NCBI RefSeq assembly: GCF_004124235.1
Contig: NZ_CP032487.1
Location: forward strand, 496,001-560,000
DNA length: 64,000 nt
Direction: 5' to 3'
From: Yersinia hibernica
Lineage (GTDB): Bacteria > Pseudomonadota > Gammaproteobacteria > Enterobacterales > Enterobacteriaceae
The notes beneath the pieces were generated by a model. The model searched no databases, was not told the DNA's origin, and saw only the letters and a list, made by a program, of their open reading frames with translations. The translations under genes were made by a program, and so were the position numbers. Of this stretch, positions 20,820 to 29,110 are shown one piece after another. Position 1 is the first letter of the stretch; each line of letters starts with the position of its first letter.

Positions 20820-20847
20820 TGTCTGCGATATTTAATTTAACCATGGG

Positions 20848-21903
20848 TTACAGGTGTTCAACCGGCTGTAAATCGTGCTGCAAACTGGCGATAATTTCAA
20901 ACGAGTACAATCGCGCCTGATGATCAAATATCTGGCCATTCACCATCAGTTCATCAGCTTGAGTTTCCCGTAATAATGACTGAAGGCCGTGCCGGACTTT
21001 GCTTTTGTCCCCAATGATAGACAGGCGCAGCGCCTGATCGACACCAAATTGTTCGGCTGGCGAGCAAATTTTCTCCATATCATCGACTGGCGGCGGTAGC
21101 TGGCCTGGTATACCCCGGCGCAGATTAACAAACTGTTGCTGCATCGAGGTAAACAGGAAGCGGGCGTCACGTTCGCTGTCAGCGGCGACCACATTCACAC
21201 ACACAATGGCATAAGGTTTCGGCCACTGAGCGGAGGGCTTGAAGTTTTCCCGATACAATTTGAGTGCTTGGAATAACATATCCGGCGCAAAATGGGAGGC
21301 AAAAGCGAAAGGCAGCCCCATGGCGGCCGCCAGTTGTGCGCTATATAGGCTGGAACCCAGCAGCCACAGCGGGACATGGAGCCCTTGACCGGGGACGGCT
21401 TGTACCCCTTGCCCTGGTTGCGCGTCAGCAAAGTAGTTTTGCAATTCGCGCACATCAGACGGGAAGTTATCGATTTCACCGGATAGATGGCGACGTAGTG
21501 CCATCATGGTGCGCTGATCACTGCCGGGTGCGCGCCCTAGCCCAAGATCGATGCGGTCAGGATAGAGTGACGCAAGGGTGCCAAACTGCTCAGCTATCAC
21601 CAGCGGCGCATGGTTGGGCAGCATAACGCCCCCCGACCCCACGCGGATGGTACTCGTCCCGCCGGCAATATAGCCAATTAACACCGAGGTCGCGGCGCTG
21701 GCAATGCCGGTCATATTATGGTGCTCAGCCAGCCAATAGCGGTGATATCCCCACTTTTCAGCATGTTGAGCCAAATCCAGCGAAGCATGAAAGGCATCGC
21801 GTGGCGTTTTACCTTGCGCTATGGGGGATAAATCGAGCACCGAGAGTGGCACGAGTGATCTGCTTGCGAGAGAAACATTGTTATCATTCATAGAATCGTC
21901 CAT
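20848..21903 (-). CDS. yhbW: Luciferase-like FMN monooxygenase YhbW
   Basis: Member of the bacterial luciferase-like flavin monooxygenase family; the substrate is not known. About 351 residues from ATG 21903 (MDDSMNDNN), which has GAG six bases upstream; ATG 21891 is an alternative. Family blocks are clear: [40 protein letters not shown] and [15 protein letters not shown]. Closely similar to E. coli YhbW. It stands between deaD and a transporter set; E. coli has mtr at this place. Confidence 0.92.
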   Translation of the reverse strand: MDDSMNDNNVSLASRSLVPLSVLDLSPIAQGKTPRDAFHASLDLAQHAEKWGYHRYWLAEHHNMTGIASAATSVLIGYIAGGTSTIRVGSGGVMLPNHAPLVIAEQFGTLASLYPDRIDLGLGRAPGSDQRTMMALRRHLSGEIDNFPSDVRELQNYFADAQPGQGVQAVPGQGLHVPLWLLGSSLYSAQLAAAMGLPFAFASHFAPDMLFQALKLYRENFKPSAQWPKPYAIVCVNVVAADSERDARFLFTSMQQQFVNLRRGIPGQLPPPVDDMEKICSPAEQFGVDQALRLSIIGDKSKVRHGLQSLLRETQADELMVNGQIFDHQARLYSFEIIASLQHDLQPVEHL

Positions 21904-22101
21904 CTTAATCTCATGTCGAGTCGCTTGAAGGGCGAACACATTAATTTACAAACATATTTTTAAAGCAATATTGCGTCATAACCGCATTTATTCACGAACA
22001 AAAAGTCACATAAAATGCAAAGCTATTACCTATAGCAGCATAAGCTAAATAGCCACTGCTGATGGGGTAATAAATGCGGCGATTAAAGGATTAGTGAACC
22101 T

Positions 22102-23073
22102 ATGAAGAAGAAAACGTTATTTACCCTGTTATTAGTGGTGGTCGTTATTGCCATGGCAGTGCTATTTCGCGCTCATAATCAAGACTTGCTGTTGCAAGGG
22201 GAAGTGGATGCGCCGGAAGTGATTGTATCGTCTAAAGCCAAAGGCCGAGTGATGGAGCGCCATGTAGAACGCGGTGATGACGTCAAAGCCGGGCAATTGC
22301 TGATGACATTAGAAAGCCCGGAGCTGATGGCACAATTAGCCGGATTGGAAGCCGCGCGTGACCAGGCGCAGGCCCAGTTAGATGAATCGCTCCATGGTAC
22401 GCGCGAAGAGAGTCTGCGTAATTTAAGGGCAAATTTGGCCCAAGCGCAGGCGGAATATGAGAATGCGCTCCATACCTATAACCGCAATAATAGTGTGGCG
22501 ACCAAGGGGTTTATTTCGGCTTCAGAGCTTGAAGATTCGCGCCGTGCCAAAGATAGCGCCTATCAGCAAGTTCAAGCCGCCCAAGCTAATTTGGATGAAG
22601 GTTTACACGGCGACCGTTCAGAGCTGCGTGATAAATATGCCGCAGCGGTTCGTCAGGCCGAGCAAGATTTAGCACAATTGACAGCCCAAACCGACGATTT
22701 ACACGTACGCGCCCCAGTTGCCGGTGAAGTCGGCCCGATCCCCGCGGAAGTGGGCGAATTGCTTAATGCCTCCAGCCCATTACTGACGCTAATCCGCCTA
22801 CCACAAGCTTATTTCATCTTTAACTTGCGCGAAGATATTCTGGCCAATGTACGCAAGGGGGACAAAATCACGCTGAGAATTCCTGCATTAAAAGACCAAG
22901 AGGTGGTGGCGGAAGTGCGCTATATCGCCCCAATGGGTGACTATGCCACCAAGCGAGCAACCCGAGCTACCGGTGATTTTGACCTGAAAACTTTCGAAGT
23001 TCGCCTCTACCCAGCACAGCCTGTCGACGGCTTGCGGCCAGGGATGAGCGCATTGTGGCAGTGGAAAGAGTAA
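22102..23073 (+). CDS. HlyD/EmrA-type membrane fusion protein
   Basis: Periplasmic adaptor of the membrane fusion family, 323 residues. One N-terminal membrane anchor (about 5-22) is followed by a lipoyl/barrel-sandwich half motif (GEVDAPEVIVSSKAKGRV). A long coiled-coil hairpin (about 75-195) with two LDE-LHG repeats comes next, then the second half motif (VRAPVAGEVGPIPAEVGE) and a beta-barrel domain. It resembles E. coli YhiI. The next gene starts immediately after the stop codon, so it forms one operon with the two ABC-2 permeases. Substrate unknown. Confidence 0.85.
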   Translation: MKKKTLFTLLLVVVVIAMAVLFRAHNQDLLLQGEVDAPEVIVSSKAKGRVMERHVERGDDVKAGQLLMTLESPELMAQLAGLEAARDQAQAQLDESLHGTREESLRNLRANLAQAQAEYENALHTYNRNNSVATKGFISASELEDSRRAKDSAYQQVQAAQANLDEGLHGDRSELRDKYAAAVRQAEQDLAQLTAQTDDLHVRAPVAGEVGPIPAEVGELLNASSPLLTLIRLPQAYFIFNLREDILANVRKGDKITLRIPALKDQEVVAEVRYIAPMGDYATKRATRATGDFDLKTFEVRLYPAQPVDGLRPGMSALWQWKE

Positions 23074-24243
23074 GTGGCCAAGGTCAGAGGCAGGGCGCTC
23101 GATAGAATACAGGCGGGTTGGCGCTGTTTTAGCCGCTATTTTGGTCAAGAAACGCGGTCAGCGTTGCGCAGCCCGGTATTTCACTGGCTAAGCTGGTGCT
23201 TCCCATTGCTGCTATTTATCTTAATTAGTAGCAATTTTTCTGAAGGGACATTGCTGGATTTACCCGTTTCCGTGGTTGATAACGACCATTCGCCGTTATC
23301 ACAGTCATTAATCCGTCAGCTGGATGCGGGACCCCATGCCCAGGTTGTGGCTTATGACGGGGGGCTAGAGGAAGCATTGCACCGTCTGCGCAGCGCGCAG
23401 GATTATGCCCTACTGTATATTCCAACTGATTTTGAAGCTGATGCTTTGGCGGGCCGTCAACCCAGTATTGTGCTGTATTATAATGCATTATTCTATGGTG
23501 CCGGTTTATACGCGACCCAAGATTTCAGTGGGCTGATAGCCGAAGCTAATACCGGATTCCGCACGATTATTGCTGGAGAAATGGGGGAAACATTGCCTCC
23601 ATTAGCCAATGTCACGCTTTCTTATGGCAGCTTATTCAATGCCAGTGGCAGCTATATTTACTATCAACAGTTTGCTGCCACTATCCATTTATTGCAGTTA
23701 TTTGTTATCACCTGGATGATTTATGTATTGGCCCGCAGTAAGGCGCTGCTGACCGCCAAACCTTTCAGTCTGGCCCTGCTGGGTAAATTGGCCCCTTATA
23801 CCTTATTTTTCACCACGTTACTGATGGTAGAAATTGCCATGCTAGTGGGGTTCTTTGGCGCACGGGTCAGTGGTAATCCGCTGTTTATGCCGCTGATTGG
23901 CTTCTTTTATGTCATGGCGGCGCAGAGTATTGGCGTGCTGCTATTCACCTTTACCAGTAGCGCAATCACGGCTTACAGCTTGATTGGGATTATTGTGAGT
24001 ATTGCATTAACTTTTTCAGGTATGGCGGTGCCAGAGCTGTCTATGCCGTTGCCCGCGCGCATTATTTCCAATTTTGAGCCACTGACGCACGCCCTCTATG
24101 CCATGTTTGATGTGTTTTTGCGCCAAGTCCCGGCCAGTGCAATTTTTAGTGTTTGTGCCATTTTGCTGGTTTACCCGCTAGTGACCTCTTTGCTGGTGCG
24201 CCATCGCCTGCTGCTTCGGCTACAAAAGCAGGAGACTATTTGA
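23074..24243 (+). CDS. ABC-2 type exporter permease (YhhJ-like), first copy
   Basis: Integral membrane protein of 389 residues. An N-terminal membrane helix (about 30-50) is followed by a large periplasmic domain containing DLPVSVVDNDHSPLSQSLIRQ, then a block of five or so helices (about 205-385), the layout of YhhJ-type ABC-2 permeases. It starts at GTG 23074, directly after the hlyD-like stop codon. Its stop overlaps the next start (TGATG). The next gene is a paralogue with the same DLPVAVVDQDHS element. No ATP-binding protein is encoded in the operon. Confidence 0.8.
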   Translation: MAKVRGRALDRIQAGWRCFSRYFGQETRSALRSPVFHWLSWCFPLLLFILISSNFSEGTLLDLPVSVVDNDHSPLSQSLIRQLDAGPHAQVVAYDGGLEEALHRLRSAQDYALLYIPTDFEADALAGRQPSIVLYYNALFYGAGLYATQDFSGLIAEANTGFRTIIAGEMGETLPPLANVTLSYGSLFNASGSYIYYQQFAATIHLLQLFVITWMIYVLARSKALLTAKPFSLALLGKLAPYTLFFTTLLMVEIAMLVGFFGARVSGNPLFMPLIGFFYVMAAQSIGVLLFTFTSSAITAYSLIGIIVSIALTFSGMAVPELSMPLPARIISNFEPLTHALYAMFDVFLRQVPASAIFSVCAILLVYPLVTSLLVRHRLLLRLQKQETI

Positions 24244-25400
24244 TGCCGAGCGGATTAAAAAGCTACTGGCAAACATTCAGCCGCGTGTTGCTGGGGATGC
24301 TGGAAAAACCGATGTGGCTAATGCTGTTGGTCTCACTGTGTGTGATGAGTATGGTTTATGCCAATCACACCGTATGGGATCTGCCGGTCGCCGTGGTTGA
24401 TCAAGACCACAGCACTGCCAGTCGCCAATTGATTCGCCAACTGGATGCAACCTCAAAAATATCTATCAGAATTTATGACAATCTGCCAGATGCCCAGCGG
24501 GATCTGGCGTGGCGAAAACTGTTTGCGGTGATCATCATGCCGACGGATCTGGAGCAAAAGATCCTCAATGGCGACAGTATCGTGATCCCGGTTTATGGGG
24601 ATGCGACCAACCGCTTGGCTAATGGGCAGATCCAACAGGATGTGGTGGCGGCTTATCAGCAATTATTGAATGAATATAACAGCGGTTTATTATTACGCAG
24701 CGGCTTTACCCCGCGCCAGGCCGAGGTGCTGTTGGCCCCGATTCGTGGACAAACGCTGGATGTGTTTAACCCCGGAATCAGTTTTGCCGCCATAATCTTC
24801 CCCGGCTTGTTAGTGATGCTATTGCAGCATTCATTATTGATTGCTTGTGTGCGGGTCAGTATTGCTCTGAAGAGCGCGCCCTCCGGCAAGCCCTCCATTC
24901 CGGTGTATCTGGGCGGGCTTTCTGCTTTGTTACCTATCTGGCTCTTTCTGTCTATTGTGTTGTTTGTGTTGTGGCCATGGGTGCTGGGCTACCGCCAGAC
25001 GGCATCGATTCCTGAAGTGTTGCTACTGACTTTCCCATTCTTGCTGGCGGTGCTGGGGCTGGGGAAACTGGTGACAGAATGTCTGCGCAGTGTGGAAATG
25101 ATCTATCTGACACTTTCGTTTGTCACCATGCCGATTTTTTATATTTCTGGCACGATTTGGCCGCTGCAAGCTATGCCCGGGTGGGTTCGGGCCATTTCCT
25201 CCATGCTGCCATCCACCTGGGCCACCAAAGCTATCGCCGGGGTCAATCAGATGGGGCTATCACTGCGGGATGTCGGGGGGGACGTGCTGATGTTATTGCT
25301 GCTGGGCGCGATTTATACTCTGATTGGCATTAGCGTTGGAATATTACGCAACCGCGTGAAATTGCGCGCGCTACTCCGGGGGAAATCGGCGGCTAAATAA
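24243..25400 (+). CDS. ABC-2 type exporter permease (YhhJ-like), second copy
   Basis: 385-residue paralogue of the preceding permease. The start was set at ATG 24243 (MPSGLKSYWQ), which overlaps the upstream stop by one base. Layout: N-terminal helix (about 20-38), large periplasmic domain beginning DLPVAVVDQDHSTASRQLIR, then a cluster of helices from about 180 on with the FPGLLVMLLQHSLLIA segment. The two permeases probably form a heterodimer working with the HlyD-like adaptor; the energising ATPase must come from elsewhere, or the complex works without one. Confidence 0.8.
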   Translation: MPSGLKSYWQTFSRVLLGMLEKPMWLMLLVSLCVMSMVYANHTVWDLPVAVVDQDHSTASRQLIRQLDATSKISIRIYDNLPDAQRDLAWRKLFAVIIMPTDLEQKILNGDSIVIPVYGDATNRLANGQIQQDVVAAYQQLLNEYNSGLLLRSGFTPRQAEVLLAPIRGQTLDVFNPGISFAAIIFPGLLVMLLQHSLLIACVRVSIALKSAPSGKPSIPVYLGGLSALLPIWLFLSIVLFVLWPWVLGYRQTASIPEVLLLTFPFLLAVLGLGKLVTECLRSVEMIYLTLSFVTMPIFYISGTIWPLQAMPGWVRAISSMLPSTWATKAIAGVNQMGLSLRDVGGDVLMLLLLGAIYTLIGISVGILRNRVKLRALLRGKSAAK

Positions 25401-25407
25401 TGAAAAA

Positions 25408-25429
25408 CCGGGCGAGATACTGCGCCCGG
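25408..25429 (-). terminator. Terminator for ubiUV (minus strand)
   Basis: Stem CCGGGCG/CGCCCGG with an eight-base loop between convergent genes. Read on the minus strand it is followed by TTTTT, so it is better placed to end ubiU-ubiV transcripts; it may act both ways. Confidence 0.75.
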
Positions 25430-25436
25430 TAACATG

Positions 25437-26315
25437 CTAGGAAACTAACTCTAATCCGGCAAGTCGCCGCCAATAGCCGTTGCAATCGGCTTTATCAGTC
25501 AATATCAGCGGATTCAACCCCGACTCATTGGCGCGGAACTGCTCAATAACACTGAGGGTTTCTGTGCTTTGTGGCGAAAGTCGAACAATATCCACTAAAC
25601 CTTGCATGGAAATCAGGTCATTGCCCAAGTTGTAGCAGTAGCCACTCTGGGTTTGAATGCCATTGAGGACAAACACCTGCTGGTCTTCTTGTGATAGCAC
25701 CGCTCGCCCCTGCGGGTATTTTATACAGCATGTTTCGCACTCGTCCTTGGCCCGGTCTTCTGAGCGCGCAGTGAAACAGCGAGCAGAATAAGCCAGCGGT
25801 AAATGGCCGTAGCTCAATACCTCGACTTCAAATTGATTGCGAAACCCTAACTCTTCACACTGTTGCAGTACATTCACCAGCCAATCGCGCGACAATTCAA
25901 CGGGCATACACCAGCGCATCATGCCCTGACGATGTAAAATCCGCAGAGTATAGGCGTTGTAGCAATTGAGGGCATGGCCAGCAACAAACGGTAAACTGCG
26001 TTCAGCGGCCATATTCACCGCGCCTAAATCATTGGCTTCCAGCAAAAACTCGCCGTTTTCCACATAGCGCTTCAATTCATTGAGTTCTGATGGCGCTTGC
26101 AACAGTGCCAGTGTGGAAATCACCACCTGCTTACCGCTGGTGGCGAGCTGTTTAGCGAGTGCCAGCCAGTCACCGACTTTCATCTCGCGGCGTTTGGTGC
26201 ACACATTCTCACCAAGATAAATGATGTCGGCGCTGCTGGTGGCAGCGGCTTGATAAAAAGCTTCAATATCGGTTTTTGGCCAGTAATAGAGCACTGCGCC
26301 TAAGGCGTATTTCAT
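25437..26315 (-). CDS. ubiV: UbiV, O2-independent ubiquinone hydroxylation protein (U32 family)
   Basis: Partner of UbiU in the oxygen-independent hydroxylation steps of ubiquinone synthesis, which use prephenate in E. coli. The start at ATG 26315 (MKYALGAVLYYWPK) has a GGAGG ribosome site and gives 292 residues. Cysteines known to hold a 4Fe-4S cluster in E. coli are at the same positions: C39, C180, C193 and C197. It lies 11 bases after ubiU in the same operon. Formerly yhbV, annotated as a U32 peptidase. Confidence 0.95.
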   Translation of the reverse strand: MKYALGAVLYYWPKTDIEAFYQAAATSSADIIYLGENVCTKRREMKVGDWLALAKQLATSGKQVVISTLALLQAPSELNELKRYVENGEFLLEANDLGAVNMAAERSLPFVAGHALNCYNAYTLRILHRQGMMRWCMPVELSRDWLVNVLQQCEELGFRNQFEVEVLSYGHLPLAYSARCFTARSEDRAKDECETCCIKYPQGRAVLSQEDQQVFVLNGIQTQSGYCYNLGNDLISMQGLVDIVRLSPQSTETLSVIEQFRANESGLNPLILTDKADCNGYWRRLAGLELVS

Positions 26316-26326
26316 GTTTCCTCCGG

Positions 26327-27322
26327 CTACTGCCACTTGCGATGATAAGCGCCCAGGGTCGTTTGGGTGCCCTCGGACATGGCGCCCAGTTGTTCCATCC
26401 ACTCTTCTTTGGCAGAAAATTGCGCCGGATTGGCCAGATAGCGGTCAATTGCCTGACGCCACACTTTGGCAACTTGACTGACATAAGCGGGGCTGCGCTG
26501 GCGTCCTTCAATTTTCACTGAAGCAATATTGGCGGCAAACAACTCGGGCAGCAGCTCGAGGGTATTTAGGCTGGTCGGCTCTTCCAGTGCATGATAGCGC
26601 TGACCATCCACCCGATAGCGCCCTTTGCACAATGTCGGATAACCGGCATTTTCGTTATCCTCATAGCGGTCGATCAGCACCTCATTGAGACGGGATTCCA
26701 TCCCTTGCGGGGTTTGCTGCCAGCGCACAAAGCGCGCCGGAGAACAAGCCCCCACCGTGTTAGGGGACTCGCCGGTCAAATAAGATGAAAGATAGCATCG
26801 GCCTTCAGCCATAATGCACAAACTGCCAAAGGCAAAAACCTCCAGAGGAACTGGGCTGGTGCGCGACAGCTGCTTGACCTGATGCATGGATAACACGCGC
26901 GGTAAAACAACACGCGCGACATCAAAGTGGCGTTGATAGAAGCGGATAGCTTCCTCATTAGTGGCAGAGGCTTGCACCGAAACATGGCGTTCAACTTCTG
27001 GGTAATGTTCAGCGGCATATTCTAGCATCGCCAAATCCGCCAGAATCAGCGCGTCAGCCCCCAGTTGTGCCGCCATATCTACCGCCCGTTGCCAACGCGA
27101 ATAGCCACTCGGGTGGGCGAAAGTATTAATGGCGATATGCAGTTTGCGCTTACGGCTGTGGACGTAAGTGACCGCTTCCTGTAATTTTTTATCGGTGAAG
27201 TTAAGGCCGGCAAAGTGGCGGGCATTGGTATCATCTTTTAGGCCGATATAAACCGCGTCGGCACCATTATCGATTGCGGCCTTTAATGCGGGTAAATTGC
27301 CGGCAGGGCAAAGCAGCTCCAT
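26327..27322 (-). CDS. ubiU: UbiU, O2-independent ubiquinone hydroxylation protein (U32 family)
   Basis: Forms a heterodimer with UbiV for anaerobic ubiquinone hydroxylation. 331 residues, the E. coli length. The four 4Fe-4S cysteines match the E. coli positions exactly (C169, C176, C193, C232), the last three in GRCYLSS, GACSPAR and TLCKGRYR. A TIM-barrel-like N-terminal part starts ELLCPAGNL. It is first in the ubiU-ubiV operon and divergent from ubiT across an ERIC-bearing control region. Confidence 0.95.
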   Translation of the reverse strand: MELLCPAGNLPALKAAIDNGADAVYIGLKDDTNARHFAGLNFTDKKLQEAVTYVHSRKRKLHIAINTFAHPSGYSRWQRAVDMAAQLGADALILADLAMLEYAAEHYPEVERHVSVQASATNEEAIRFYQRHFDVARVVLPRVLSMHQVKQLSRTSPVPLEVFAFGSLCIMAEGRCYLSSYLTGESPNTVGACSPARFVRWQQTPQGMESRLNEVLIDRYEDNENAGYPTLCKGRYRVDGQRYHALEEPTSLNTLELLPELFAANIASVKIEGRQRSPAYVSQVAKVWRQAIDRYLANPAQFSAKEEWMEQLGAMSEGTQTTLGAYHRKWQ

Positions 27323-27509
27323 AGAATCTTCCCCATCCGAAGATGATATTCATATTTTATCGAGTGGCGATTTTAGTTAACCTGCCGAGCACTGACCTTG
27401 ATTTAAGGCAGTTTCTTTCGCATTGGTGGCATTCTTCTGATTTTTAGCAATGCACTGATGCAAAATTTATTGATATAACCCGCTTTCCTATTTTACCAAT
27501 GTGGCAAAA

Positions 27510-27632
27510 TACCCTTCATACTTGAAACCGCAGGGGTGTTCGCTGCGGGTACTTACCCAAATCACTTATTGACATAAGCTCATTGGGATTGACTGGCTGG
27601 CAGCCGACCTGCAATTCCAATGACTTTGGGTA
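27510..27632 (-). repeat. ERIC element (enterobacterial repetitive intergenic consensus)
   Basis: About 123 bases matching the remembered ERIC consensus on the minus strand. It begins TACCCAAAGTCATTG, continues through TTGCAGG, a central GAGCTTATGTCAATAAGTGA palindrome, and ends TTCAAGTATGAAGGGTA. It fills most of the ubiU-ubiT gap, leaving 187 unremarkable bases (27323-27509) on the ubiU side. Read on the plus strand it lies in the ubiT leader, where it can fold into a long hairpin. Confidence 0.85.
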
Positions 27633-27667
27633 GTTATCTTTTTATCTGGGTTAAGAGGAGTCAGCCT

Positions 27668-28189
27668 GTGTTGGGAGAACTACGAGCACGTCTGGTGCGT
27701 CAAGGGCCAGCGCTGTTGCGGGGGCCGTTAAAATTTACCCCATTTGCTTTACAACGCCAGATACTGGAACAAGTTCTGGGTTGGCAATTCCGCCAGGCGC
27801 TGCTAGACGGCGATTTAGCGTTTTTGGAGTCTCGCTGGTTAAAAATTGAAGTGCGCGACCTTGCATTGCAATGGTTTATGACCGTAGAAAACGGTAGGCT
27901 GGTGGTGAGCCAACAGGCTGAAGCCGATGTTAGCTTCAGTGGTGATGCCAACGATCTGATTTTGATCGCTGCCCGTAAAGAAGACCCGGATACGCTGTTT
28001 TTCCAGCGCCGGTTACGAATTGAGGGAGATACCGAATTGGGCCTGTATGTAAAAAATCTGATGGATGCCATTGAATTGGAATCTATGCCGACGCCCCTGC
28101 GAGTGGGCCTGCAACGGCTGGCTGAGTTTATTGAAGCGGGTCAGCAAGAGGGTACGGCGAGTTCTGCCCGTACATTAGCATCGTGTTGA
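27668..28189 (+). CDS. ubiT: UbiT, SCP2-domain lipid-binding accessory of anaerobic ubiquinone synthesis
   Basis: SCP2-family protein thought to bind isoprenoid intermediates for the UbiU-UbiV pathway. The start was set at GTG 27668 (MLGELRARL) with GAGGAG seven bases upstream, giving 173 residues against 174 in E. coli; the upstream ATG at 27620 lies in the ERIC repeat and is rejected. SCP2 features include QRQILEQVLGWQFRQAL near residue 30 and DPDTLFFQRRLRIEGDTELG near 115. Overlaps yhbS by 7 bases. Formerly yhbT. Confidence 0.94.
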   Translation: MLGELRARLVRQGPALLRGPLKFTPFALQRQILEQVLGWQFRQALLDGDLAFLESRWLKIEVRDLALQWFMTVENGRLVVSQQAEADVSFSGDANDLILIAARKEDPDTLFFQRRLRIEGDTELGLYVKNLMDAIELESMPTPLRVGLQRLAEFIEAGQQEGTASSARTLASC

Positions 28190-28686
28190 TCAGGGTTGAA
28201 ATTCCAGTCGATGCCCCGGGAATTGACACCTTATTACGCCGGGCGTTTGAGGGCGATGATGAAGCCGAACTGGTGCAGCAACTGCGCGAAGACGGCTTAC
28301 TGACGCTGGGCATTGTGGCAACCGACGACGAGGGCGGTGTGGTTGGCTACGTGGCATTCAGCCCGGTCGATGTCGGCGGTGAAGACCGTCAATGGGTCGC
28401 ACTGGCTCCGCTAGCGGTAGAGGAGAGTCTGCGCCGGCAAGGTCTGGCGGAGAAACTGGTGTATGAGGGGCTGGATTCTCTCAATGAGTTCGGTTATGCC
28501 GCTGTCGTGGTGTTGGGGGAACCTGCTTATTATCAGCGTTTTGGCTTTGTACCCGCCGCCCAGCATCAATTAACTTGCCGTTGGCCTGGCACTGAAGAAG
28601 CTTTTCAGGTTTATGCGTTAGCGGAAGATGCATTGGCTGACGTGGATGGCGAAGTGGTATTTTCGGCACCGTTTAATCGGTTTTAA
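28183..28686 (+). CDS. yhbS: GNAT-family N-acetyltransferase YhbS
   Basis: Acetyltransferase of the GNAT fold; the physiological substrate is not established. 167 residues, starting at GTG 28183 ([14 protein letters not shown]), inside the end of ubiT. The acetyl-CoA binding signature [15 protein letters not shown] is near residues 85-99, and the C-terminal block [11 protein letters not shown] is typical. The ending FNRF is shared with E. coli. Its last 14 bases overlap the convergent end of yhbQ. Confidence 0.94.
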   Translation: MLIRVEIPVDAPGIDTLLRRAFEGDDEAELVQQLREDGLLTLGIVATDDEGGVVGYVAFSPVDVGGEDRQWVALAPLAVEESLRRQGLAEKLVYEGLDSLNEFGYAAVVVLGEPAYYQRFGFVPAAQHQLTCRWPGTEEAFQVYALAEDALADVDGEVVFSAPFNRF

Positions 28687-28996
28687 CCGCTGATTGCTTA
28701 TTGATAATTTTCTTATCGATGAGCAAGGTATTTAAGGTAGAAGGCTGGTTTATCACCAGCTTCTCTTTTTGCTGCTTACTGAGTTGTTTCACCCGATATT
28801 CCAGTTTCAAGGCCGTCGAATGATCCCCGGCTTTGCAGTGAAATACCAGCGCTAACTCTCCTTTACCCCGCAGCGCTTTAGCGCCTTTCCCAGCTTGATG
28901 CTGCGAGAGTCTTCTTGCCACATCGGTTGTAATACCGGTATACAGCATGCCGGTGGCGGTGCGCAGCAGATAGATATACCAAAGGCTGTCCGACAT
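28673..28996 (-). CDS. yhbQ: GIY-YIG domain protein YhbQ
   Basis: Small protein of 107 residues with a GIY-YIG nuclease-like fold: [19 protein letters not shown] at about 8-26 holds the Y-Y and G-I elements, and R27-R28 with the [10 protein letters not shown] block follows. It resembles E. coli YhbQ, reported to have nuclease activity. It converges on yhbS with a 14-base overlap. In E. coli its neighbour is yhbP; here yhbP lies 14 kb away. Confidence 0.93.
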   Translation of the reverse strand: MSDSLWYIYLLRTATGMLYTGITTDVARRLSQHQAGKGAKALRGKGELALVFHCKAGDHSTALKLEYRVKQLSKQQKEKLVINQPSTLNTLLIDKKIINKQSAVKTD

Positions 28997-29110
28997 AATC
29001 TTATTCCAGTCCGGGGGTAGCGGTTCGGAACATTATTACCGGAATTCCATGTTGCATCCTGACTTTTTTATCTGCTGGCACCTATTCTGACTAAATTGAG
29101 ACTCTTTTAC

